From assembly GCF_015143595.1 (NCBI RefSeq), contig NZ_WYEU01000001.1, positions 496,001 through 560,000 on the forward strand: a DNA stretch of 64,000 nucleotides, written 5' to 3'. This DNA is from Sneathiella sp. P13V-1. Its GTDB lineage: Bacteria > Pseudomonadota > Alphaproteobacteria > Sneathiellales > Sneathiellaceae. Shown in pieces: positions 34,901 through 43,464 of this stretch. The position numbers and the translations under genes are program-made. Below the pieces are notes generated by a model. That model saw only the letters and a list, made by a program, of their open reading frames with translations. It was not told the DNA's origin and did no database searches. The stretch's first letter is position 1; every line of letters begins with the position of its first letter.

Positions 34901-36838
34901 ATGTTTCAGCCAGACTCTGACATCCGGCGGACAAGCACGCTGACCGCATTTCTGAAAGACTGCGGTCTTGACAGTTACGAGGAGCTCGTCCGCCGCTCGA
35001 ATGAAGAGCCGGACTGGTTCTGGCGCCGGGTCATCGACCATGCCGGGATACGGTTCGCGCGGCCCTACACCCGGTTGCGAGATATCTCCGAAGGGTCCGA
35101 ATCTGTCAGGTGGGCCGTCGGGGGTACTTTGAATCTGACGGAAACCTGTCTTGACGCCCGAATTACCGATGGCCTGGGCGACAAGGTCGCAATCGACTGG
35201 GTCGGTGAAGACGGAAGCCGCCGCCACTGGACCTATTCCGAACTTGCCGCCGAAGCCTCCCGCGTCGCCTCAGCCCTTGCCGCGCGCGGTGTAAAGCCCG
35301 GTCAGGCAGTGGGCATCTATATGCCGATGATCCCCGAAATCGAGGCCGCGCTTCTGGGTATTGCCCGGCTGGGCGCGGTTGCGGTGCCGCTGTTTTCCGC
35401 CTTTGCGCCCCATGCCATCGTATCGCGTCTGAACGATGCCGCTGCGGTTGCGGTGCTGACAGCGGATGCCACATCCCGACGAGGTAAGCCGGTCTGGATG
35501 GAGGCGAGCCTTGCCCAGGCTTTGACCGACGTGCCATCGGTTCATACCGTGATCAGCCTGCGACGGTTCGGCGGCGCGGCGGCCGATCCGGCCCGCGATT
35601 TGGACTGGACCGAAACTGTCGACCGCGCCAGTCCGGAGTTTTCCGCCGTTCCGGTCAAGGCCGCAGACAACTTTTTGATCGCCTATACTTCGGGCACCAC
35701 CGGGCGGCCTAAAGGTGTCGTGCATACCCATTTGGGGGCGCAGGCCAAGGCCAAGGCCGATTTCCTGCTTTGTCTCGACATGAAACGGGACGACCGGCAT
35801 CTTTGGATGACCGACATGGGATGGGTCATGGGGCCGCTCACCCTTTTGTCGGTGCTCTTGTCCGGTTCGACTCTGGTGCTGGCCGAGGGTGCACCATCAA
35901 TACCCGGCGATCCCTTCAGGCTGTTGCGTCTTGCGTCCGAGATGGAGGTCACGCATCTTGGCCTGGCCCCGACTTTGGTGCGGCAGTTCATGACGCAGGA
36001 TACTGAACCTTTGTCGGGTTACAACTTGTCGCCCCTGCGCATTGTCGCCTCGACCGGTGAACCCTGGACCGACGACGCCTGGCTCTGGCAGCTCGATCAT
36101 ATCTGCCGCCGCCGTGCCGTGCCGCTGAACATCTCGGGCGGGACCGAGCTTTTTGGCGCGATCCTGACCTCGACTGTGCTGCACGAGATCAAGCCCGGAG
36201 GATTTTCGGCTCAGGCCCTGGGTGTCGGGGCCAAAGTGCTGCGTCAGGACAGCGGCGAAGCCACACCGGGCGAAGTGGGCGAACTGGTCGTGACTCAGCC
36301 GCCTCTGGGTTTGACCCCGGCCATCTGGGGGGACCGCGATCGCTACCTTGAAACCTATTGGTCCACCTTCCCCGGCCTCTGGCGGCACGGCGACTGGGTG
36401 CGCTGCGATCCAGACGGGACTTGGTATATCCTGGGCCGGTCTGACGACACGCTGAACATCGCCGGTAAACGCATCGGCCCGCCCGAGGTCGAGGCCGCCC
36501 TGACCGAATCCGGAGAGGTGGTCGACGCCGCTGCCATCGCGGCACCTGATGACATCAAGGGCGTGGCCGTTATCTGCGTCTGCGTGGCGGCGCCAAATGT
36601 GTCGCCGGACGAGGAGCTCGTGAACCGGCTCAAGGATCGGGTCGGAGAGATCGTCTCGAAACCATTCCGCCCGCGCGAGATCCACTTTGTCGAGGCGCTG
36701 CCCAAGACCCGCAGCATGAAAACCATGCGCCGTGTCGTGCGCGCCGCCTTTCTCGGTGAAGATCCGGGCGATCTGTCGTCTATCAGCAACCCGGAAACAA
36801 TTCAGCCCATCGCAGACCTGCAAAAGGATAAGTCATGA
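34901..36838 (+). CDS. Acetyl/acetoacetyl-CoA-synthetase-like AMP-forming ligase
   Basis: A 645-aa ANL-superfamily ligase. The P-loop is LIAYTSGTTGRPKGVVHTH, the adenine motif NISGGTELFGAI, the A8 hinge region GRSDDTLNIAGKRIGP, and the C-terminal lysine motif KTRSMKTMRRV (Met replaces the usual Gly before Lys). The N-terminal WFWRRVIDHAGIRF segment is that of acetyl/acetoacetyl-CoA synthetases. It would activate a small carboxylic acid such as a pathway product. Start at ATG 34901; no strong ribosome site. It overlaps the next gene by 4 bp. Confidence 0.85.
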   Translation: MFQPDSDIRRTSTLTAFLKDCGLDSYEELVRRSNEEPDWFWRRVIDHAGIRFARPYTRLRDISEGSESVRWAVGGTLNLTETCLDARITDGLGDKVAIDWVGEDGSRRHWTYSELAAEASRVASALAARGVKPGQAVGIYMPMIPEIEAALLGIARLGAVAVPLFSAFAPHAIVSRLNDAAAVAVLTADATSRRGKPVWMEASLAQALTDVPSVHTVISLRRFGGAAADPARDLDWTETVDRASPEFSAVPVKAADNFLIAYTSGTTGRPKGVVHTHLGAQAKAKADFLLCLDMKRDDRHLWMTDMGWVMGPLTLLSVLLSGSTLVLAEGAPSIPGDPFRLLRLASEMEVTHLGLAPTLVRQFMTQDTEPLSGYNLSPLRIVASTGEPWTDDAWLWQLDHICRRRAVPLNISGGTELFGAILTSTVLHEIKPGGFSAQALGVGAKVLRQDSGEATPGEVGELVVTQPPLGLTPAIWGDRDRYLETYWSTFPGLWRHGDWVRCDPDGTWYILGRSDDTLNIAGKRIGPPEVEAALTESGEVVDAAAIAAPDDIKGVAVICVCVAAPNVSPDEELVNRLKDRVGEIVSKPFRPREIHFVEALPKTRSMKTMRRVVRAAFLGEDPGDLSSISNPETIQPIADLQKDKS

Positions 36839-37689
36839 TTACTGTTTTCGGAGCCACGGGCACGACTGGCGCGCCCCTCGTCGATACGCTTCTGGCAAAA
36901 GGCGCGTCCGTGCGCGCTGTCACCAGCGACCCATCCAAGTTAGACGCGCTAAAGGCCAAAGGATGCGAAGCGGTCGCAGCGGATTTCACGGACCCTGCCG
37001 CGCTGGCGCGGGCCTGTGACGGGGCAAAAAAGATATACCTGGTCACGCCTGCACATCTGAACATGCGCCAGTGGAAGGCGAACGTGATCGAGGCGGCCAA
37101 GGCTGCGGGCGTGCGCCATATCGTTGTGGCCACGGGGCTTGGCGCCTCGCCCAAGGCGGGGCTGACCTTTGGAAAGTGGCATTCCGAAACCCAGGAGCTG
37201 CTAAAGCAAAGCGGCCTTGACTGGACTTTTGTCCAGCCAACCTATTTCATGCAGAACCTGCTGTGGCAGGCCGGCAACATTGCAAAGGACGCCGTGTACT
37301 ATGACGATCTGGGCGGCCCCGTGGCCTGGATCGACGCCCGCGACATCGCGGATGTCGCCGCCGAGGCGCTGACCGCTCCGGGTTACGAAGGGAAGGCTCT
37401 TGGTCTGACCGGGCCCGAAGCTCTTACCGGAGAAGATATCGCGGCCCTCCTGTCCGGGGTGACCGAGCGCACTGTCACCTGCGCACCCCTGTCGGCCGAA
37501 AATGCCAAGGCGGGCATGGTGGCTGGCGGAATGCAGGACGAGGTCGCCGGGGCCATGGTCGAATTGGCGTCCATCGCGCCCAAGGGCTACCTTGCCGGCA
37601 TCGAGACCACGGTCAGCGATGTGATGGGACGCCCGGCGCGCCGATTTGCCGATTTCGTCATCGAGAACCGGAAAGCTTTCGACAAGTAA
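36835..37689 (+). CDS. NmrA-like NAD(P)-binding protein
   Basis: A 284-aa atypical SDR (NmrA/HSCARG group). The N-terminal motif MITVFGATGTTGAPLVDTLL is the NAD(P)-binding loop; AACDGAKKIYLVTP-type and FVQPTYFMQNLLWQA segments follow. The catalytic Tyr/Lys pair is not evident. Such proteins act as redox sensors or quinone/flavin reductases. It overlaps the ligase stop (ATGA), so it is co-translated, but its link to the pathway is unclear. Confidence 0.78.
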   Translation: MITVFGATGTTGAPLVDTLLAKGASVRAVTSDPSKLDALKAKGCEAVAADFTDPAALARACDGAKKIYLVTPAHLNMRQWKANVIEAAKAAGVRHIVVATGLGASPKAGLTFGKWHSETQELLKQSGLDWTFVQPTYFMQNLLWQAGNIAKDAVYYDDLGGPVAWIDARDIADVAAEALTAPGYEGKALGLTGPEALTGEDIAALLSGVTERTVTCAPLSAENAKAGMVAGGMQDEVAGAMVELASIAPKGYLAGIETTVSDVMGRPARRFADFVIENRKAFDK

Positions 37690-37693
37690 CCTG

Positions 37694-38399
37694 ATGGCGG
37701 CGCCGCTTTATCTCGAAATGGCGCCGCCTGAGGAAGCGGCCAAACAGATCGACCATCTGTTCGTGTTCCGCGATACCGGTGTGCTGAGCGGTGGTGGACG
37801 CGGGCGGTTCGTAACCGACCTCCCTACCCTTTCGGAAACGCGCGACGACAGCGGCGGGGGCGCGTATATCGCTGGCGCCACCGCGCTCGGGTTTCGCTCC
37901 CCGCCCAAGGCCATTCCATGGAGTCGTGGCCGGGCTGAGGCTGCCGTCACGACCGAAGCACTTACCCGAATCCGAAGTGTTGGACACGTTGGCCTCAGGA
38001 CTGGCCCGTTTTCAGACCGGTGACGATGACCTGTCTGCGCTCATCGCAGTGCTTGACGGCCTTGCGAGAGACCTACGCTTTGCCGCACCACCCGGAGCTT
38101 ACAGCGACCGGACCGAACGTCGAAAGGTGCGGGCGGATACCGGCGTGTCGCGGCGGCGGCTTGTCGCCTCGCGGCGCTTTCGCCAGGCTCTTGGGCAGCT
38201 CGCGTCACAGAGCCTGCCGCTGGGCGATCTGGCGCTGGACGCCGGATATTGCAATCAACCCCAAATGTCCGTCGATTGCCAGATCTTCGCCGGCAAACTG
38301 CCCGGCGCGTTGCGCGCTCAGTCCGTTCCGCGTCATTTTGACCTTTCTCTACAAGATACGCGCCTCAAAGACCGCCTAAGATTGGTCATTGACGAATGA
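37694..38399 (+). pseudogene. AraC-family regulator, frameshifted
   Basis: The first frame (ATG 37694) reads LYLEMAPPEEAAKQIDHLFV and GRFVTDLPTLSETRD, an AraC N-terminal domain; from about 37,920 the family sequence continues in another frame (GLRLPSRPKHLPESEVLDTL, then GVSRRRLVASRRFRQALGQL and PLGDLALDAGYCNQPQMSVD, the AraC HTH pair). A small indel near 37,900-37,930 breaks the gene. It could also be a sequencing error, but other frameshifts are close by. Confidence 0.75.
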
Positions 38400-38420
38400 A
38401 ATCGAAGAGGAAGACCCGCC

Positions 38421-38875
38421 ATGACGCAATTCAAACCGAAAAACCCCGACTATGACGCACGCGTGCGCAACAGTTTCGATCGCCAGAAGGTGATGAACAC
38501 GTTGGGGACCAGCATTGCCGAGCTATCGCCGGCCGCATTGTTCTGGAGATGGCACATGAGGATGCCCTGACCCAGCAAAATGGGTTTTTGCATGCCGGAA
38601 TCGTGTCGACCGCGCTGGACAGCGCCTGCGGATACGCGGCCTTTTCGCTGATGCCCGCAGAAGCGGCCGTTTTGACAGTCGAATTCAAGATCAACCTGCT
38701 CAACCCCGCGGATGGCGAACGGTTTCGTTTCGTCGCTAACGTGGTAAAATCAGGCAGGACGCTGACCATTTGCGAGGCGCGTGCCTATGCTGTGACGGGC
38801 CAGGATGAAAAGCTCGTCGCAACGATGACCGGAACGCTCATGGCGCTGATCGGGCGGGCGGGGGTCGCGGACTGA
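38421..38875 (+). pseudogene. PaaI-type thioesterase, single-base frameshift
   Basis: From ATG 38421 the frame reads MTQFKPKNPDYDARVRNSFD and continues to TSIAELSP, then loses frame. Adding one G in the CCGG run near 38,533 restores GRIVLEMAHEDALTQQNGFL, HAGIVSTALDSACGYAAF and a full hotdog domain to the stop at 38875. The ribosome site GAGGAAGA is intact. Either a recent 1-bp deletion or a sequencing error. Confidence 0.8.
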
Positions 38876-39149
38876 GCGCAACCCGACCGCGGCACATCCG
38901 ATCCCGGCGGCCGGGCCGATTATTCAGACAGCTGGATCAGCTGTTCCAGCGGCTCGCGACCTCGGTCAACCGTTTCCCGTAAGCGCGCGCGGTATCCAGA
39001 TTGCCGCCAGCAGGTTCAGACCTGCCAAGCGGTAATGTTGGCCTTCAGCAGTGCGGTCGCCGATTGTCCGTCGTCAGGGTTTTTCGGAGAGCTGAGACTG
39101 TATCGTAACGGCGGATCTGGTTCGGTTTCTGTTCAAGTTTATGCGGTAG

Positions 39150-39761
39150 CGGCCTGATGCTGCAACCGTAATTGGAACAGATGGACGCCCACGGTACCGA
39201 TGGGCTGCCGTCACGCCGGACTTTCCATACTACCATGACCGGGAATGGGGTTGGCCCGTTGTTGACGACAGAATGTTGTTTGAGAAAATGTGCCTTGAGA
39301 GTTTCCAATCAGGGCTGAGCTGGCGCACCATTCTGGCCAAGCGCGAGAACTTTCGTGCAGCCTTCGCCGGGTTCGACTTTCGGAACGTTGCGAACTTTGA
39401 CGACAACGACATTCAGCGCCTACTTGCCGATGAAGGAATTGTTCGCCATCGAGGCAAGATCGAAGCCGTGATCAACAACGCTCGCCGTACTTGCGAGGTC
39501 GTCCAAGATGAAGGCTCCTTCGCCGCATTCATCTGGCTATATGAACCTGCCAAGGACGACGCACTGCCACAAATGCGGTCCAAATCACCAGCGTCCGAGA
39601 CCCTGTCCAAAGACCTACGAAAGCTTGGCTTCAAATTCGTGGGACCGACCAACGTATATGCATTCATGCAGGCCATGGGATTGATCAACGATCACGCGGA
39701 AGGCTGTTGGATGCGAAAGGACGTCGAAACAGCTCGAAACACCCTTCACACACCGACATAG
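39150..39761 (+). pseudogene. tag: DNA-3-methyladenine glycosylase I (Tag), 5' end and zinc site damaged
   Basis: Tag removes 3-methyladenine from alkylated DNA. The homologous frame starts before the first ATG: GTDGRPRYRWAAVTPDFPYY, HDREWGWPVVDDRMLFEKMC, ESFQSGLSWRTILAKREN, then GIVRHRGKIEAVINNARRTC and LINDHAEGCWMRK. The N-terminal zinc-binding Cys is Tyr here (RYRW), although the later His and Cys remain. No ATG, GTG or TTG lies between the in-frame stop at 39147 and ATG 39273, which is too far in. Probably inactive. Confidence 0.75.
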
Positions 39762-39847
39762 GCGGCTGTCGGCCAATTAACGTGAAAAAATCAGGGCCAC
39801 TTAGCGTGAAAAGTCACAGACGGGTTTCGCGTCAGTCGACCGAGGCT

Positions 39848-40276
39848 TCAGAGCCTTGAGAGTAGCGTGGCCAATTGAGCGGCGTCTTTGGGTTTCAGCT
39901 TTGCGCCGATCCTTTCCGACAGAACCCGTTCATAGATCGGCCACATCGCCCTCCTGACAGATTTACCCTTTTCAGAGATAGAAATGTTTTGACCTCGCCC
40001 ATCTTCCGAGCAGTCCTGTCGGTCCACCAGCCCTGCTTTCACCATGCGATCCAGCAACCGCGATGTACTGTATTGGGGTAACAAAATCCGGTCTTTGAGT
40101 TCGAATGGACGGAGTCCGTCCGGGCCTGCCTTCTCGAGTTCGAGAAGCGCGTCATACCATGCAAGTGGCGGGTATCCTGCCGATTTCAGAGACGATTCGA
40201 CAACCTCAAGCAAAACGCGGCTTTTAGTCATGCGGGTTGTCCAGGCGGCCTCAGTAGCATGGTCAATCTCGTTCAT
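39848..40276 (-). CDS. MarR-family transcriptional regulator
   Basis: A 142-aa winged-helix regulator: LAWYDALLELEKAG, FELKDRILLPQYSTSRLLDR with the recognition helix, and the wing (VDRQDCSEDGRGQNISISEKG). It diverges from the DoxX-like and GST genes. A palindrome CATGTACATG (40290-40299) in the 51-bp gap may be its operator. ATG 40276 (AGG upstream) is chosen over GTG 40285. Likely an oxidative or electrophile sensor for its neighbours. Confidence 0.85.
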   Translation of the reverse strand: MNEIDHATEAAWTTRMTKSRVLLEVVESSLKSAGYPPLAWYDALLELEKAGPDGLRPFELKDRILLPQYSTSRLLDRMVKAGLVDRQDCSEDGRGQNISISEKGKSVRRAMWPIYERVLSERIGAKLKPKDAAQLATLLSRL

Positions 40277-40327
40277 ATCCAGCACCTATCATGTACATGT
40301 AAATGCATCTATATATGGGATCATATC

Positions 40328-40759
40328 ATGTCACAATCGCACCTCACAGAATTTGGGATATTCCTGCTCCGTATAGCACTCGGGATCATGTTCCTGGCGC
40401 ACAGCCTGTTTCTCAAGCTCTTCATTTTCACACTTCCCGGAACGGCGCAGTTCTTCGTTTCGATCGGGCTGCCCGGCTGGTTTGCCTATATGATCTTTGC
40501 AGTCGAGGCGATTGCCGGTGCCCTTTTGGTCCTCGGCGTACAGGCTCTGTGGGTCGCGTCGGCGACCGTGCCCATCCTGGCCGGAGCGACCTGGGCTCAC
40601 TCCGGAAACGGCTGGATGTTCGGATACGAGAACGGCGGGTGGGAATACCCGGCATATCTGACGCTGCTTGCCGTCGTGCAAGGGCTTCTGGGCGACGGCC
40701 GTTTCGCCCTCAGCCCCTCCTTGCCCGGCAACGTGCAGATGGAGGGAGAGACAACATGA
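40328..40759 (+). CDS. DoxX-family membrane protein
   Basis: A 143-aa protein with four hydrophobic segments (GIFLLRIALGIMFLAHSLFL; WFAYMIFAVEAIAGALLVLG; ALWVASATVPILAGATW; AYLTLLAVVQGLLG), the DoxX/DUF417 layout. Such proteins are often co-encoded with thiol-redox or detoxification genes. Its stop overlaps the GST start (ATGA). Confidence 0.83.
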   Translation: MSQSHLTEFGIFLLRIALGIMFLAHSLFLKLFIFTLPGTAQFFVSIGLPGWFAYMIFAVEAIAGALLVLGVQALWVASATVPILAGATWAHSGNGWMFGYENGGWEYPAYLTLLAVVQGLLGDGRFALSPSLPGNVQMEGETT

Positions 40760-41454
40760 GTCTCCACCTCATTAGCCATGCGCTCTGCCCATATGTGCAG
40801 CGCGCGGCGATATCGCTCACTGAGAAAGGTGTCACGTTCGAGAGAACTCACATCGATCTTTCGAACAAGCCCGACTGGTTTCTTGCCATATCTCCGCTGG
40901 GCAAGACGCCTGTCGTGGACGGGACGCAGATTTTCGAATCTGCGGTTATCCTCGAATATCTTGAGGATACACAACCCCACGCGCTTCATCCGCACGACGC
41001 TCTCGATCGCGCCCGCCACCGTGCCTGGATTGAATTTGGATCTGCTGTCTTGAACGACATTGCCGGGTTCTACTCGGCGCCGGACGATAAAGCGTTGGAA
41101 GCAAAAGTCGCGGCGCTCCGCGCAAAGTTCTTTCGGCTGGACGCGGAACTTGGGGAGGGACCAAGGTTCGATGGCCACCGGTTCAGCCTCGTCGATGTCG
41201 TATTCGGCCCGGTCTTCCGCTATTTCGACGTTTTTGACGCCATCGGAGAGTTTGGCGTCTTCAAAGGGCTTGCCCGGGTAAGGGCCTGGCGACATGAACT
41301 GGAGCATCGGGTTTCTGTGAAGAGTGCCGTCAGTGAAGACTACCCGACTCTTCTGCGTGACTTCATCAGACGGCGCAATTCTTACCTGTCCCAGATCATG
41401 CAGACAGGAGGGTCGAAGAAGACAGTTACACAGGTGCAATCGGCTGACCGCTGA
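40756..41454 (+). CDS. Glutathione S-transferase
   Basis: A 232-aa cytosolic GST. The thioredoxin-like N-terminal domain has LISHALCPYVQRAAISLTEK (a CPY motif at the catalytic position, as in omega/lambda-type GSTs that deglutathionylate), the cis-Pro motif PLGKTPVVDG and ESAVILEYL for glutathione binding; the helical C-terminal domain includes FSLVDVVFGPVFRY. It is coupled to the DoxX gene and probably under the divergent MarR regulator. Confidence 0.9.
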   Translation: MSLHLISHALCPYVQRAAISLTEKGVTFERTHIDLSNKPDWFLAISPLGKTPVVDGTQIFESAVILEYLEDTQPHALHPHDALDRARHRAWIEFGSAVLNDIAGFYSAPDDKALEAKVAALRAKFFRLDAELGEGPRFDGHRFSLVDVVFGPVFRYFDVFDAIGEFGVFKGLARVRAWRHELEHRVSVKSAVSEDYPTLLRDFIRRRNSYLSQIMQTGGSKKTVTQVQSADR

Positions 41455-41917
41455 TCACTTGATATCGTTTTGTCGGGCCGCAGTACAGAACGGGACGTTT
41501 GAGTTCGCTTGGCGAATGCGCGCTCTGTCCCGCACATCGGATAGTCGCCGACTTTCCCTTGAAGGCCCGCAGCAGCCCCAACCGGCACTTGCCGGCATTC
41601 CATGCCCGTCCGTGCGAAGCGCCGGGTTACCTGCTGCTCCCACAGGGCAACCTGGAACAAACCACCGATCGCGCTGATGAATGGCTCAGGGATCGAAGAA
41701 TCCTCCTGAGCTCAAACCCCCGGAATACACGCAGCCGTGTGGTCCGACAGAGGGCAGCACATCAATCGCGGGTCAATCTATCCCAGTTGGTGGACCTCTT
41801 TCAGGGGGCTACTCCAAAGGGCGGGGATGAGAAGCTCATCGCAACGATGACAGGAACGCTTATATCGCTAGTGGGGCGAACGGGCGTGGCGGGGTGACGA
41901 TCGGGTCAGAGCGAAAA
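41455..41917. other. Gene-poor stretch with a thioesterase relic
   Basis: About 460 bp between the GST gene and the convergent CoA ligase. Only the last part is recognisable (41825-41897, see separate entry). The rest (41455-41824) shows no motif, repeat or RNA that I can support and looks like decayed DNA. Confidence 0.45.
41825..41897 (+). pseudogene. Thioesterase C-terminal relic
   Basis: The frame reads DEKLIATMTGTLISLVGRTG, nearly the same as the C-terminus of the frameshifted thioesterase 3 kb upstream (DEKLVATMTGTLMALIGRAG). It is therefore the tail of a second copy, whose body is lost. The pair brackets the tag-MarR-DoxX-GST segment. Confidence 0.65.
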
Positions 41918-43438
41918 TTAATCTGCGAGCCGGGCTTCGAGGATATGCCGCTGGACCTTTCCGCTGGTCGATCTGGGAAAATCCTCGAACGCGATGAATA
42001 GAAACTCGCGCGGCCGTTTGTAGCCAGCGAGGTTTTCGCGGCACAAATTCATCAGCGCCTCGGCATCCGGCCCGTCCTTGCTGCAGGCGACAAAGGCCAC
42101 CGGGCTTTCCCCCCATTTCACGTCGAATGCCCGCACTACCGCGGCATCGACCACACCGGGATGAGATAGAAGCACACGTTCGATTTCCGCCGGATAGACG
42201 TTCTCGCCACCGGTCTTGATCAGGTATTTCGCCCGATCCACAAAGTCGACAGTGCCGTCCGCATTGCGCCGGAACAAGTCGCCCATGTGGAAAAACCCGT
42301 TGCGAAAATCGCGGGCGTTGGTGTCGTCGTCGTTCCAGTACCCTGAAAACAGCGTCTGACCCCGAAGCGCCATTTCGCCAGGCGTTCCTTCCGGGACTTC
42401 GCGGTCGTCGGGATCGACCAGCCGCACCTCGCAAAAGGCGCTGATGCGTTTGGAAAGCCGGTCCGGGGTCACACCCGGCGCGATCAGATCGGCGGTTCCC
42501 GGCGGCAGGCCGGTTTCGGTTGCCCCGAAGGAATTCAGGTAAGGCGTGTCCAGAAGACCGGTCAGGTCCGCGATCTGATGCGGCGGCACCAGATCGGCCA
42601 TTGCCCCGCAAACCTTGATGCCTTTTACCGGCAAAGGGTTGGCGCGTCGTTCGGCAATAAAAGCTTCCAGCGCCCCGGGCATCATCACGAACCAGCCGAT
42701 CCTGTGGCGTGACAGCGCCTCGTTGATGACGGCAGGCCTCAACCCGTCCACCATCACCACGGTCCCGCCCCGCAGGATCGTCGCCAGCGCATGATCGGTG
42801 GAGGCCATGTGGAACATCGGCGCCCAGGCGATGAACCCGTCGCCGGGATCCAGCGCCAGCTGCGCCGCAAAAACCATGGATCGGGCGATATGCGCGCGGT
42901 GGCTGATAAGCGCCCCCTTGGGCAGGCCCGTGGTCCCCGAGGTATAAAGGATCGTCAGACCGGCTTCGGGGTCGTCAACCATGTTTCCGGTGCGCGGGTC
43001 CGGCCCGGCCCCGGCAATGGCCGTGTCCAGATCCGGCCCGATGGTCAGACAGGGCGTTGCCGCGACGGCCCGGTAAGCTTCTGAAAGATCCGGTTCGACA
43101 ACCGCGAGAACCGGCGCGACCAGATCTATGCAATGCCGCAGTTCCTCGGGGGCAAGCCGCCAGTTCAGACAGGCGACGATCGCGCCGATTCCCGCTGCGG
43201 CCAGTTCGACCTCCAGGTATTCAGAGCGGTTGTGCGACAGGATCGCAATCCTGTCGCCCGGTGCAACGCCCCTGGCCAGAAAGACGGTAGCCAAACGATC
43301 GACCCGCTCCAGCAGTTCTGCATAGGTCAGTTTCCTGCTGCCGTCCTCGATGGCGAGGGCGCGGGCGCAGTCATGTGCGCGGGTTCGAAAGATCGAATAC
43401 AGATCAGCGCGCCCCGCGCGGATGACGTCGGTCAGCAT
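41918..43438 (-). CDS. AMP-dependent acyl-CoA synthetase
   Basis: A 506-aa ANL ligase: P-loop LTILYTSGTTGLPKGALISH, NSFGATETGLPPG, hinge VDRAKYLIKTGGENVYPAEI and C-terminal STSGKVQRHIL with the catalytic Lys. These are medium-chain or aromatic/alicyclic acid CoA ligase features; it could activate the cyclic or branched acid that starts the pathway. It follows the dienoyl-CoA-reductase-like gene by 26 bp and shares its operator. Confidence 0.9.
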   Translation of the reverse strand: MLTDVIRAGRADLYSIFRTRAHDCARALAIEDGSRKLTYAELLERVDRLATVFLARGVAPGDRIAILSHNRSEYLEVELAAAGIGAIVACLNWRLAPEELRHCIDLVAPVLAVVEPDLSEAYRAVAATPCLTIGPDLDTAIAGAGPDPRTGNMVDDPEAGLTILYTSGTTGLPKGALISHRAHIARSMVFAAQLALDPGDGFIAWAPMFHMASTDHALATILRGGTVVMVDGLRPAVINEALSRHRIGWFVMMPGALEAFIAERRANPLPVKGIKVCGAMADLVPPHQIADLTGLLDTPYLNSFGATETGLPPGTADLIAPGVTPDRLSKRISAFCEVRLVDPDDREVPEGTPGEMALRGQTLFSGYWNDDDTNARDFRNGFFHMGDLFRRNADGTVDFVDRAKYLIKTGGENVYPAEIERVLLSHPGVVDAAVVRAFDVKWGESPVAFVACSKDGPDAEALMNLCRENLAGYKRPREFLFIAFEDFPRSTSGKVQRHILEARLAD

Positions 43439-43464
43439 AGTTTCCCCCTTGCCCGAGCTTCGGT

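Noticed and set aside
38876-39149. Tn3-type transposase tail or other protein remnant on the minus strand
   Set aside because: Short stretches look suggestive in different frames (for example RLAGLNLLAAI), but none extends far enough to support a family.
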